Assembly: GCF_042186555.1 (NCBI RefSeq)
Contig: NC_133333.1
Location: 223,636,757-223,700,756 of the forward strand
Source: Aquarana catesbeiana
Taxonomy: Eukaryota; Chordata; Amphibia; Anura; Ranidae
Reading direction: 5' to 3'
Length of the DNA stretch: 64,000 nucleotides
The notes beneath the pieces are model-generated. The model was not told the origin of the DNA. It saw nothing but the letters and a program-made list of their open reading frames with translations, and ran no database searches. Each line of letters starts with the position of its first letter. Position 1 is the first letter of the stretch. Below are positions 1 to 10,494 of the stretch, piece by piece. Made by a program: the position numbers and the translations under genes.

Positions 1-12
1 TATTCTCTAGGG

Positions 13-171
13 CAGGGATATGCAATTAGCGGACCTCCAGCTGTTGCAGAACTACAAGTCCCATGAGGCATAGCAAGACCCTGAAATCCACCAGCATGAC
101 ACCCAGAGGCAGAGAAATTATGGGACTTGTAGTTTTGCAACAGCTGGAGGTCTGCTAATTGCATATCCCTG
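13..171. mobile_element. hAT-like palindromic MITE
   Basis: The element is a near-perfect inverted repeat. Its termini read cagggatatgcaattagc and the reverse complement at the other end. An exact 8-bp target duplication, ctctaggg, flanks it (5-12 and 172-179), which is the hAT signature. The inner arms carry the motif cctccagctgttgcagaact, which recurs at 28242-28394, 34297-34447, 43052-43208 and 44365-44520. It has no coding capacity, so a transposase would have to be supplied from elsewhere. Confidence 0.85.
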
Positions 172-179
172 CTCTAGGG

Positions 180-1354
180 TGTTAGAACCCCCAAACATTA
201 TAAATGTTTTTTTTCTAAGTAATTTTCTAGCAAAAAAAACTGTTTTAAACATGTAAACCCCTAAAATCCGAGGCTGGTCCTCAAGTGGTTAATGTGAGTG
301 CATGTATCATATTTCTGCAAAAAGTGGACTGTTGTTAAAGTTGATTGTTTGGTAAAGCTGTAGGTATCTTAGACCGGCTGAGCACCTGGAATGAAGCCTG
401 GTTTCTTCTCTACTATAATGCCCGGTAGACCTCCCGATACAAGTCGAGTGTGACTTATTACCACCAAGCCGGTCTCTGGACCTTATTTTACCTTCAGAAA
501 TCTGTCCGGATCTTTCCTGAGAAGAAGCTGGCAGGTTTGTCTGAAGATACTTGGCCATGACCTATAACCAAAACTTGACATTGCCGATTTGCGGTAGATC
601 CAAAGCGTCTTCCTGGAGCTGTGTCTGAGCAGACGTGGATATTGTGCCACCATCTGCAGTCCCAGAGCCACCTCTCTCTCTCTACACTAGCTGGACATGG
701 AGCCTCGTACAATCTGGTGCCTGCTAAATCTCTGACAGCAGCCCAAGTAAAGTCTAGACTTTATGAGGCTTGGCCGCTTCTTACAAATAAGGTGCGGATA
801 ATGAAAGCTGCCGTCCAGTTATTACCGAGGTGCCACCTTATTAGACCGAGGGCTGCCTGGGGATTATAAATCAATAGAGAGCACAATGAACAGATTAGTA
901 AGGGGTCACCCTTCAAATGACTGCATATCCGCACTGTCAGCCATGTTAGCGGAAGGTTATTGTAAAAGTCGTGCGTCCCCTATATGATGTGATTGCAGCT
1001 TTTCTAGGCTTATTCAGTAAGGCAATGAAGATATTAGGTTAAGTGTAGAAATCTGTAGTAACCAATCGGATTTCCCTTCGTTGTAGCAAGATTCGGTGGA
1101 GCTCCATTACACCCACACACAACCAGTAATGTGTCTGACATTTATAAATCTATGAGCTTTCACATGTGCTTTTATGTGCTAACAAAAGAGGTGTGCATTG
1201 TGCAAACACATAAAAACACACCATGCGTGCATTTGGTACGTTTTGATTTTCTTTTTCTATATGAGCCTTAAAGGGACCATATAGTCCATTTGAAGTGAAT
1301 GTGTAATAAGAAGAAAACAGCTGGATATAAAAATTGATGTTCATTTTTTAAACA
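180..1354. other. Non-coding stretch, mostly unique
   Basis: I see no convincing exon here. Positions about 247-292 end in tcaagtggttaa and look like the 3' end of the TTAA-flanked repeat found complete at 4206-5272. The remainder has mixed composition and no obvious terminal inverted repeats. Short open frames at 307-869 overlap on both strands and lack splice or homology support. It is intronic if a longer kazrin isoform spans it, otherwise upstream DNA. Confidence 0.5.
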
Positions 1355-2374
1355 CACTATATTGTCAAAAGTATTGGGACACCTGCCTTTACATGAATTT
1401 TAAAGGCATCCCAGTCTTAGTCCGTGGGGTTCAATATTGAGTTGGCCCACCCATTGCAGCTATAACAGCTTCAACTCTTCTGGGAAGGCTGTCCACAAGG
1501 TTTAGGAATGTGTCTATGGGACTGTTTGACCATTCTTCCAGAAGCACATTTTTGAGGTCAGGACGAGAAGACCTGGCTCGCAGTCTCCGCTCTAATTTAT
1601 CCCAAAGGTGCTCTATTGGGTTGAGGTCAGGACTCAACCAGGCCAGTCCAGTTCCTCCACCACAAATTCACTCATCCATGTCTTTATGGAGTGACAAGAA
1701 CATTTGGAGGAGCAGAATGGAAAATTTCAGTGAATGTGGTTTTTGTTGGGGAAAGTCCATTCACTCCAAAATGAAATGTTCATGTTTTTTAGGTGCTTTC
1801 GAATGCCATTCGTCATGTCCTCAAATGTGCTGTGAGAATTTCCGTACAGTTGTTCATATGAACCTTCGTTTGTAAATCAATACGTGCATGGCCAGCTTTT
1901 TCCCAGTGCAGGCCAGTCAAGTTCCTCCACCCCAAACTCGCTCATCCATGTCTTTATGGACCTTGCTTTGTGCACTGGTGGGCAGTCATGTTGGAACAGG
2001 AAGGGGCCATCCCCAAACTGTTCCCACAAAGTTGGGAGCGTGAAAGTGTCCAAAATGTCTTGGTATGCTGACGCCTTCACTGGAACTAAGGGGCCAAGCC
2101 CAACCCTTGAAAAACAACCCTACACCATAATCCCCCTCCACCAAATGATTTGGACCAGTGCACAAAGCAAGGTCCATAAAGACATAGATGAGCGAGTTTG
2201 GGGTGGAGGAACTTGACTGGCCTGCACAGAGTCCTGATCTCAACCCCATAGAACACTTTTGGGATGAATTAGAGTGGAGACTACGAGCCAGACCTTCTCA
2301 ATCAACATCGGTGCCTGACCTCACAAACGCACTTCTGGAAGAATGGTCAAACATTCCCATAGACACACTCCTAC
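1355..2374. mobile_element. Tc1-like fold-back element, copy A
   Basis: The left end carries a Tc1-type terminus (cactatattgtcaaaagtat). The left arm holds the C-terminal half of a Tc1 transposase in antisense, including SPDLNPIEHLW around 1590-1637 and an LPTLWEQFGDGPFLFQHD region around 1985-2080. At about 2141-2153 the sequence switches and the same C-terminal region runs in sense to 2374, including SPDLNPIEHFWDELEWRLRA. It is therefore an inverted duplication with no N-terminal DNA-binding half. A 52-bp duplication (1639-1690, 1909-1960) brackets 218 bp of foreign sequence. The right end is truncated. Copies at 51073-52081 and 62501-63030 share the same inversion junction. Confidence 0.8.
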
Positions 2375-2507
2375 ATGGAGCAGCCATATTTGCTTATTTA
2401 TATATGCATGCTTTGCTTCCTACTTTGCAGAGCTGCAGGGTGATTGTACTTCACTGCTCCTTTTCACAGCACAATCTGAGTCATCTGAACAGTTTCTAAA
2501 GCTTTTA

Positions 2508-2940
2508 GGGCTCATACACACAGGAGTCAGGACGTTTAAAAAAACACCAGCGCTGCTGTCAGGAAAAAGCAGCACTAAGAACTCGTTTTTAGCCACGTTT
2601 TTTGAATAACGTTAAGTTATGTAATAAAGAGTTTTGAAGCGTTCTTACAGTAAAAACACTCCCTAAAATGTAAAAACGCCAAACGCTGCTAAAAGCTTGT
2701 TAAAGCGTTACGCTGCGTTTTTGTCACTTTTTTGCCGTTTTTACTGCCAAACAGCCTCCTGAATGCACAGGAAGTCACTTTTTTTTTTTTTTTTTTTTTT
2801 TTACTGCCCCTAAACGTTTGTGTGCATGGACACATAGGCTAACATGGACGAGAGTTCAGCGGTAGTAAAAAAAAAAAAAAAAAAAAAAACACCAGACGCC
2901 CCTAAAAGCGGCTGCAAAAACATCCTGTGTGCATGAGCCC
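2508..2940. mobile_element. Harbinger-like MITE
   Basis: The termini are gggctcatacacacagga and its inverted partner ending in gcatgagccc. A TTA duplication flanks the element (2505-2507, 2941-2943). The 3-bp TWA-type target duplication fits PIF/Harbinger elements. The interior is rich in homopolymer T and A tracts and repeats an aaaacgc-like motif. It has no coding capacity. A related fragment lies near 49480-49692. Confidence 0.7.
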
Positions 2941-2943
2941 TTA

Positions 2944-3567
2944 GTGATTCTAAAGGCAACATTTATATATTTTTTAAAAAATAGCAAACATGTCATACTC
3001 CTCTGCTCTGTGCAATGGCTTAGCACAGAGCAGCTCCTATCCTCTTCTCGGGTCCCTCGCCCGCACTCCTGGCTCCTCCACCATGCCAAGTGCATCCGTC
3101 GCAAGCAGCAGCTGCCGCCTCTGTGTGTCCATTTTGGATAGAGTGTAGAGGGGTTAGAACCTCTGTCAGATTTTATTGCTGTCTGTGCCCCCATTAGGGA
3201 GATTCACCCCTCCTATATTTGTCATGTTTGCCATTATCATGGAACGTGAAAATAAAAGAAAATCCCACATTTTTGGGCTGTCGCCAGAACAGGAGTAGAG
3301 AAAATCCTTCATTGGGGACACGAGTTCTGGTGATATCCAGGCAATTCCCTTACTTTGGAGGGATTTCCTCTCACTTCCTGTTTTCTGTGTCTATGTAACA
3401 GGAAGTAAAGAAAAATCTCCCCAATGGGACACAGATGGCATAAAAAAAAAAGACAGAAGTTGTGATCCTCTCTTGCTCTATGCAAAAAAAAAAAAAAAAA
3501 AATTGCCTATTCTATTGTAACACTCTTGCAGCTTTTAAACCTGTTTGTGTTTATTATGAGGAAGTCA
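2944..3567. repeat. Interspersed repeat fragments
   Basis: The segment around 2996-3130 (ctgctctgtgcaatggcttag and following) is related to 38815-38885 and 60510-60780, so it belongs to a dispersed repeat. The segment 3225-3460 contains cacttcctgttttctgtgtc and resembles part of the repeat at 34915-35787. Neither has clear ends here. No gene is visible. Confidence 0.5.
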
Positions 3568-3849
3568 TTAAAGTGTTACTAAACCCAGGACCCTGCATTC
3601 ACTATATCTGGTCTCCCACAGTACACAGAACATGGAAATGTAAATATAAACTGTTAAATACCCTTTCTCATCAGCAGTATACAGCAGTCTTGTAACTTTT
3701 ATCAGTGTCTGGTTAAAACTTGTAAGAGGAGTATTCATTCTCTCGTGAATGTCCTATCAGGCTGCAGGACCCCTGACCCTCTGCCTGGAGCGTAATGATT
3801 GGCCCTGTGCTGATCACATGCACTGTCCTGTGGGTTTAGAAACACTTAA
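3568..3849. mobile_element. TTAA-flanked MITE
   Basis: The left end ttaaagtgttactaaaccca is matched in reverse by tgggtttagaaacacttaa on the right. TTAA lies at both edges, as expected from TTAA-targeting transposons such as piggyBac. The termini resemble those of the MITEs at 10495-11204, 36977-37416, 42135-42680 and 42677-43257. It is non-coding. Confidence 0.75.
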
Positions 3850-4067
3850 GTAAGTCATGTAATCCAGTGCAAAGTGTAGGAATACCAAACTTCAGTGGAA
3901 ATCAAATGTATGGCTCCATTATCAAAAGATATGAAAAGCATCAAAGTATCAGCATGCCACACTGTAAGGAAAATATTTATCCTCCTTAGGCCAGGCCGCA
4001 CTGACGCATTTCTCCCTGCCCCGGAGCTTAGTAGAGCCATACGGTTGCTTTATACATGGACCCCTTA

Positions 4068-5404
4068 GGCTAGGTTCACACCTACAGGTGTAACCAAGCA
4101 TGGCAACATTTCCACACATCACGTGTAGGGCAGCCAATTTATTTAAATGGGCTGCCCTATGCACAAGAAACGCAAAACAGAAATTCATGACTTTTTTTCT
4201 TTTCTTTTACCGCTTGCCGACCAGCCGCCGTCATTATATTGCAGCAGGTTGGCACATCTGCCTGAATCACCGTAGGTGTACGTTGGCTGCTTTAAGAGCA
4301 ATAGGGGGTGCCATGCCGGAGCCGATGCGCGTGGCTGGTGGCCGTGATGTCCGCCGGCCATCCGCGATCACTCAGAGAGCCAGAACGGGGATCTGTGTAT
4401 GTAAACAGACAGATCCCTGTTCTGACAGGGGAGGAGAGAGAGCTCTGCTGTTCCTAGTGATCAGGAACAGAGATCTCTCTCTCCTCCTCCAGTCAGTCCC
4501 CTCCCCCCGAGGGACCCCAGAAATCGGGTTCAGGGCCACTCTGTGCAAAACGAACTGCACAGTGGAGGTAAGTATAACATGTTTGTTATATTTTTTTTTT
4601 TTTTTTTAAGACGTGAACCTTTACAATCACTTTAATCCCTTGATTGCCCCCTAGTGTTAACACCTTCCCTGCCAGTGACATTTATACAGTAATCAGTGGC
4701 TATTTTTAGCTCTGATCCCTATATAAATGTCACTGGTCCCAAAAATGTGTCAAGTGTCAGATCTGTCTGCCGCAATGTCGCAGTCCCGCAAAAAATCGCA
4801 CATTGCCGCCATTACTAGTAAAAAAATTGATAAATAATAAAAATGCCATAAATCTATCCCCTATTTATTTTGTAGACGCTATAAGTTTTGCGCAAACCAA
4901 TCAATATACACTTATTGCGATTTTTTTTTTTTTTTCTCAAAAAATATGTAGAATACATATTGGCCTAAACTGATAAATACGTTGTTTTTTTTTTTTGGGG
5001 GGAGGGGGATATTTATTATAGCAAAAAGTAAAAAATATTGTTTTTTTTTCCCAACATTTTCGGTCTTTTTTTTGTTTATAGCGCACAAAATAAAAATCGC
5101 AGAGGTGATCAAATACCACAAAAAGAAAGCTCTGTTTGTGGGAAAAAAGGACATTTTGTTTGGGCACAATGTCGCACGACCGCACAATTGTCAGTTAAAG
5201 CGACACAGTGCCGTATCGCAAAAAAAGGCCTGGTCATTAGGGGGCAAATCTTTCCGGTCCTTAAGTGGTTAAACACGCTACACCGAATGAGTTTGCGGAT
5301 GTGTGATGCTGCTATGAACATTGGCACTGCGTTTTCTCTGCGTGTCAGGAAAGCACGTAATTTTGCACACGTTCCCCGTCACACGCAGAGATCTGAACCT
5401 AGCC
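4068..5404. mobile_element. Harbinger-like MITE split by a TTAA element
   Basis: The outer termini are ggctaggttcacacc and, inverted, tctgaacctagcc. TTA flanks both sides (4065-4067, 5405-5407). Only about 140 bp at the left and 130 bp at the right belong to this element. The middle, 4206-5272, is a separate inserted element. The repeated word ttcacac/gtgaa is typical of this MITE group here (7554, 9918, 22051). Confidence 0.75.
4206..5272. mobile_element. TTAA-flanked 1.07-kb repeat, nested
   Basis: It begins ttta-ccgcttgccgacc and ends ccttaagtggttaa, with TTAA exact at the right and degenerate at the left. From memory this is a very common frog interspersed repeat. It includes hairpin-forming GC-rich parts near 4310-4450 and long A/T tracts near 4560-5060. 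Open frames of up to 169 codons occur on both strands but show no domain and are interrupted by homopolymers. A tail of the same family is at about 247-292. Confidence 0.7.
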
Positions 5405-5407
5405 TTA

Positions 5408-6369
5408 GTGTAGAATCTTGTTGGAGTTCCCGATGGAGGACAGAGCCCAGAATACGATTCTACATCCCAAACAACTCGCAGAGCTAAAATAATAGTTATG
5501 GATGGAGTTGACCTTTAAACAAGCCTGGGATAAATGGAGGATCTCTCCTTAGACAAGCACTAATAAGAAAGATAAATGGGCAGCCTAGATGAAGCGAAGG
5601 TTTTCCACACTCCGTCTTCTACAAGTCTGTGATCCAGTACAAATGTAAACTTGGAAATGTGACCGAGGCATTTACACAAGCCAGCAGCTTATGGCCCGAG
5701 GCCGTGTCTGTTTGTGCTTCAGCCTCCATCGCCCCGATGGCAGCGCTCGTCCTCGGGCCCGGTCCGTCTGTGTCATCTAGCTGAACCCGGGGGAATTTCA
5801 GTCACGCCGGTCGCTCATTGTTTGTGCAAGTCCTTTGTTACTGTAAAGCTGCTTCTTCCAGGAACTTAGTGATGGTGACTGAGCTTTTCCAGTGATGTCA
5901 TCGGCCATGGTGCTGGATGGGACTTTTCTTGCTCTGCTTTCATCTGTCTATATTTAAAGCCCAGCTCTGGGCAACTAAAAATGATCCCTGCATGGTGAGA
6001 GTTAATTGCTCATTTTGGTCTTCGGGAACAAATAAATACTCGATCCTCTATTCCAGTGGCATAGCTTGGGTGGGGGGGGCAGCTGATGCAGGCGCCCTGG
6101 GCGCAACATTTAGAGGGGCGCAGACAGGATATTTAAAATACCTTTCCTCCAGCAGGCAAACTAAAACCTCCACGATGTGATGTGATGCAGCCATCACATC
6201 TAAGAATTGGTAAGCTGCAATATAATAAAGGTTTGCTTTGGGTTTAAAACTGCTTTAAGCATTGTAGCGCCTTGGGAATCGCATGACAAAAAGCTCGCTC
6301 TGGGTTGAATGGGGCCTTACGGGATTCAATGCAATCTCGGAGGACTACAGATCCCCTCCCATCTCTGGA
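5408..6369. other. Non-coding, partly unique
   Basis: Positions 5410-6000 look single-copy within the window, with balanced composition and a few CpGs around 5700-5800. They show no splice-flanked open frame. Positions about 6055-6160 (containing gcgccctgggcgcaac) and 6170-6260 (ggtaagctgcaatataataa) resemble fragments of dispersed repeats seen again at 62020-62070 and 30390-30410. Confidence 0.45.
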
Positions 6370-6866
6370 ATTATTATTATTATTATACAGGATTTATATA
6401 GCGCCAACAGTTTGCGCAGTGCTTTACAATGTAGGGAGACACTACAATAGTACAATTCAAAACAAGAGGGTTAGAGGAGCCCTGTTCTTTGGAGCTTACA
6501 AGCTAATAGGGAGGGGCTGGTGAAACAAAAGGTAGGGACTGTGGGGGGAGTAGAAGATTTGGTTGTTAGCTGGAGGTAGGATAGGCCTTCCTGAAGAGAT
6601 GAGTTTTCAGGGATCGCCTAAGAAAGGATAGAGTAGGGGATAACTGGGCAGATTGGGGTAAAGAGTTCCAGAGGATGGGAGAGGCTCTGAAGAAGTCCTG
6701 GAGACGAGCATGGGAGGAGGAGATAAGGGAGCTAGGGAGCAGGAGGTCCTGGGAGGAGCAGAGAGGACGGTTTGGGTGATATTTGGAGACAAGATTGGTG
6801 ATGTAGCTCAAGGCAGAGTTGTGGTACGGAGAGGAGACGAGTGGGAGATGTTTGTAGTCCAAATCA
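6370..6866 (-). pseudogene. L2/CR1-type LINE 3' fragment
   Basis: On the minus strand a 98-codon frame (6862-6566) encodes the C-terminal end of a non-LTR reverse transcriptase protein. It has the typical motif F..A.P.LWNSLP followed by F.R.LKTHLF. Downstream on that strand the 3' untranslated end finishes in a short ATT/TAA microsatellite (6371-6388), as in L2-like elements. The catalytic reverse-transcriptase domain is missing, so this is a 5'-truncated dead copy. The clade assignment is by motif memory only. Confidence 0.7.
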
Positions 6867-7550
6867 AGAAAGCAGCTATGCGTGACAACGCAGCTCCTCC
6901 ATAGATACAGTGTGGGGAGTGAGCGTTGTCACCCCAGCACAGGAAGTGTGTTACTGGCAGGATCACCACGAGGTGAAAATGAAGGAAAAGACTAGAATGA
7001 AATAAAACGGATGTCTAAGGATTAGTAAGCTGTAATATATTCCATTTTTGTCCTCTGGTTTAGATTCCCTTTAAATCTTCCCTTTCAGCTGGAAGATTCC
7101 TACCTGGAAGTGGGGGAGGACCTCGCTGGTGATTGTGCGACGCGTTCAAAGAGCTTTCTTACTCAGCAGGAAAGGACGCTTTTCATTGTTTACATTCCAA
7201 ACAAGCAAACACACATCGTTCGGCTTCCTTTGTTCGCAGAGAGCCGCAGGCGTCTGCTTTCCAAACCAATATGAAGTAGAGTCTGAGGACTATGAGATGG
7301 GACAGGAGGGCCGGGGATGTCACCCTTGTCGGTGGTGTCATGTCACAACCAGAGATGTGTGTTCATATGACGCCATGGGTTCTTCCGTCCTCTGTGTAAT
7401 GTACGGCTCTTTTATTCCTCTCTCATTCCTGCAGCAAACCGTTCCGTCAATGCGATTTGAACGGAGATTTTCAGCTTTAAAGTGAACCTACAGTGTGAGA
7501 CCGATCAATGTTTTTTATGGGTACTTTGAACTCCAGGAAAGTGACTTTGT
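6867..7550. other. Non-coding, mostly unique
   Basis: No exon or element ends are evident. Around 6990-7075 the segment attagtaagctgtaatatat resembles the dispersed repeat at 27946 and 30361. Positions 7080-7500 seem single-copy; the 118-codon frame there has no recognisable domain. Confidence 0.4.
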
Positions 7551-7553
7551 TTA

Positions 7554-7864
7554 GCCCCCTTTCACACACACAGGTCCGTTTTGACGGACTCCGCTTGTTC
7601 GGCAGAGATCGCTCCGTTGATCCCCGCTGAGCAGGTGGATGACAGGTCCGTCTCTGCTCTCTCCCCTCTATGGGGGATCGGATGAAAACGGACCGCCTGC
7701 GCATTTTCATCCAAACCGATCCACCAGACAGATAGAAAATAGGGTGTCAGCGGACATGTCACCGCTTACATCCATCGCTCCATAGACCTGCATGGAGCGT
7801 CCGTTCAGGTCCGCCTAAAAAACTGACAGGTGGATCTGAAAGGTCCGCATGTCTGAAAGAGCCC
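7554..7864. mobile_element. Harbinger-like MITE
   Basis: The left terminus gccccctttcacacacacag and the right terminus ctgaaagagccc are imperfect inverted repeats. TTA duplications flank them (7551-7553, 7865-7867). The interior repeats the word ggtccg on both strands (aggtccgttttgacgga and aaaggtccgcatg), giving a large imperfect hairpin. It is non-coding. Confidence 0.7.
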
Positions 7865-8020
7865 TTAGTCTGAGAGGGGCAGCCTTCAAAGAATATCATA
7901 ACTCTGCTGCAGCCAGGAAGAAGCATTTCCTCAATCTCCGCTTTACTCTTTAGTGTATAGCTCTTGTCGTAGGCAGGGGGCTGATCTGTGACCCAAACTA
8001 AATTGACAGGTGCTGCTCGA

Positions 8021-8880
8021 TAGACCTGTGCACTGCCGAAAAATTTGTTAGTTTTCGTTTTATTCTTTTTTTTTTTTTTTTTTTGAGTCATTAGTTATGA
8101 TCGCAATTCGTAAAATGCGAAAAAAAATCGCAAATACCGAAATGCGAAAAAAATGAGAAATTCCGAAAAATTCGTAAATTCTGAAATGCGAAAAAAAATC
8201 GTAAATTCTGAAATGCGAAAAAAAATTGTAAATTCTGAAATGCGAAAAAAAATCGTAAATTCTGAAATGCGAAAAAAAATCAGAAATTCCAAAATGCAAA
8301 AAAAAAACGTAAATTCCGAAATGCGAAAAAAACCCGAAATTAAAAAAAAAAAAAAAACTTAAAAATTCGAAAATCGGAAATAACTAATAACTTAAATATT
8401 AAATTATAGGTATTGGTATTTCCTTTCAAATTTGGCTGTTAGCGAACGTAACGAATACGGATTTATCCTAAGTTACGAATTATCTGAAATAACAAATGCC
8501 ACATCTAAACAAATGGAATGGAGCAAATTAATATGTTTTTATTATTGTAATTTTCTTATTATTAATTTGTTGCGTTCCATTCGTTTAGATACGGCATTCG
8601 TTATTTCAGATCATTTGTAACTTCGGATAAATTCGTACTCATTACGTTCGCTAACAGCCAAATTTGAAAGGAATTACCAATACCTATAATTTAATAGCGA
8701 GTAATAGTTAGGTTATTAGTTATTTCAGTTTTTTAGGGTTTCGAATTTCTGAATTTCCAATTTTTTTTTTCTCACGTTTACGCATTTTTTTTTTCACATT
8801 TACGGATTTTCGAATATTCGGAAAAGTTCGTTAAACGGGTTTTCATTCCAATTTGGAACTAAACGTATTGCACATGTCTA
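8021..8880. mobile_element. hAT-like fold-back element with 27-bp array
   Basis: The termini are tagacctgtgcactgc and, inverted, attgcacatgtcta. The target duplication is ctgctcga (8013-8020) against ctgctcaa (8881-8888), 7 of 8 matching. The core 8395-8695 is a long hairpin, with arms starting aaattataggtattgg and a loop near 8520-8570. Between the left end and the hairpin lies an array of about nine 27-bp units; the right side holds only degenerate complementary A/T tracts. Reading frames over the array give a 9-residue repeat, which is a translation artefact. Confidence 0.8.
8107..8340. repeat. 27-bp tandem array
   Basis: About nine units built on attctgaaatgcgaaaaaa plus atcgtaa repeat with a 27-bp period. 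The most regular copies lie at 8175-8285 and the edges are diverged. The array sits inside the left arm of the fold-back element at 8021-8880. Confidence 0.85.
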
Positions 8881-8888
8881 CTGCTCAA

Positions 8889-9917
8889 GGCTCCACCAGG
8901 TCTTCTTATGTAGAAACCGCTTGCAGTACAGACAAGGACAGCGCTCATCCCAGCTCTAGACATGTAATGGAAAAGTCCTGGAGATCGCACATCCCCATGA
9001 CTAAGCTCCATGAGCGAAGTGAAACGCGTCGGGGCGGGGCCTCTTTGGAGCCCAGGTTGAGGCTGTCATAGATCTTCTTATGGGCTTTTCCCTTTTCCAG
9101 GGTCTTTCCTTCAGCCAGCGGAATAGTATAGATTCCACACAAACACGGTGGATGGAGGAATCCTCCGCATTGTGCCATTGTATTCTGCCAGCGGGCCTCT
9201 TCAGTTGTCCAAATACACTGATCAGCGGCTGCAGTGGCTGATCTTCAAAAGTTTTGCAGCATTTCCGTTTAACAGAAGTTGATCGTTAGATTAACTTCAA
9301 TCAAGCAGAAGCGGCCATAGATTAATCGGAATTCGGCAGAGTTACGATCCATCTATGACCAACTTCTCAATCCAGGAATGGGTAATGAACCTTGGTGATG
9401 GGTGAACAAAGATGGTGCCATCCTCCTGGAGAAAAGCAGATAAAGGCATTGTCAGGGGAAGTACTGTGATTGGTAATGATCTATAAAGCTGGCCATACAT
9501 ATATTTTAAGAACTATGATTTTTTCTAATTGTTAGTGGGGTCAAGTCAATGTTGATTCCCCCCCCCATCCACATAAGCAAGGTGGATGGAGTAATCCTCC
9601 CCACTGTGGCACTGACAGCAGTCTTTTGAAGACGTCTTTTGATGACAAAATGTGTTGGGCGGAGCCTCCTGCTGACGTCATCGTGTACTGGAAGTAGCCA
9701 CTGTTTGCAGGCTTTGGTGTTTTTTTTTTTTATTTTTAATGCACTTTGTTTTTATACACCTGTTAGTGCAATTATCTGATAAATAAACACACTAGATGGT
9801 ATTTTACTCTATTAGGAGTGTCTGTAAGCTTGCTTGAGTTTGTGCTGCTGGAAGATCGAACGTGGCTGGTGAGCGGTGTTTGCTAGCGATCCTGAGATGT
9901 ATATGGAGAGACGCCAT
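8889..9917. repeat. Degenerate MITE fragments
   Basis: Two related segments occur, about 9060-9370 and 9485-9620. Both contain a ggtggatgga-gtaatcctcc-like motif and tggccata words typical of old MITEs here. The segment near 10350-10500 repeats acactgatcagtggct. A gaaacgcgtcgggg motif is at 9021-9034. Element ends cannot be fixed. No coding sequence is supported. Confidence 0.4.
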
Positions 9918-10172
9918 TGAGGCTGGGTTCGCACTGCCGTACAGGGCGCCTCACACCAGGGGTCCGGTGCGTTCACCATTTCACGTCCGATTTTTGCTCC
10001 GAATTTTTGGCTGAATTCGGACCTGAAATGGACCAGAAGACGCACAGAACTTCTGTGCAATTCGCTCCGCAGATGTTTGAACCGCCTCCATAGAGAGCCA
10101 GTCACAGACTCCTAACATGCGAATTGGATGCGGGGAAAAACCCACAACCCACCCGCAATAGTGTGAATCCAG
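9918..10172. mobile_element. Harbinger-like MITE
   Basis: It starts ggctgggttcgcactgcc and ends gtgtgaatccagc, an imperfect inverted repeat. The interior contains the long hairpin words gaatttttggctgaattcgg and tccgcag. It belongs to the same family as the clearly bounded insertion at 22051-22298. The target duplication is not clear in this copy. Confidence 0.6.
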
Positions 10173-10494
10173 CTTTAAGCTTTAATATTTTGACCTAAGC
10201 TTTTGGAGACTGTTCTGAATAAGGGGGTCATCAGAGTCCGGTAAGCCTGTATTTTGTCCCTGGTTCTTGTTTTTGATACTGAAGAGAATATCTTCTTTTT
10301 GTGTTTGTAGCTTGTTTCTATTTTTTGGGTTTTAGCACATTTGCGTGATTTTCAGAGGGCTCTTTCACTGTCAGAATACACTGATCAGTGGCTACAGTTC
10401 TTGATCATCAAGTCTTCCAACATTCTTGTTCAATAGAGGTTGATCGTTAGACTTCTGTTTTGTCAGATCCCTGCTGATCCATCTATGGGCAGCT

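Noticed and set aside
4100..4609. 169-codon frame on the + strand
   Set aside because: It runs through the dispersed TTAA repeat at 4206-5272 and ends in a poly-F tract from a T run.
5038..5487. 149-codon frame
   Set aside because: It crosses the border between a nested TTAA element and its host MITE, so it cannot be an ancestral gene.
8060..8299. Repeated 9-residue protein on both strands
   Set aside because: It is a translation of the 27-bp array inside a fold-back element.
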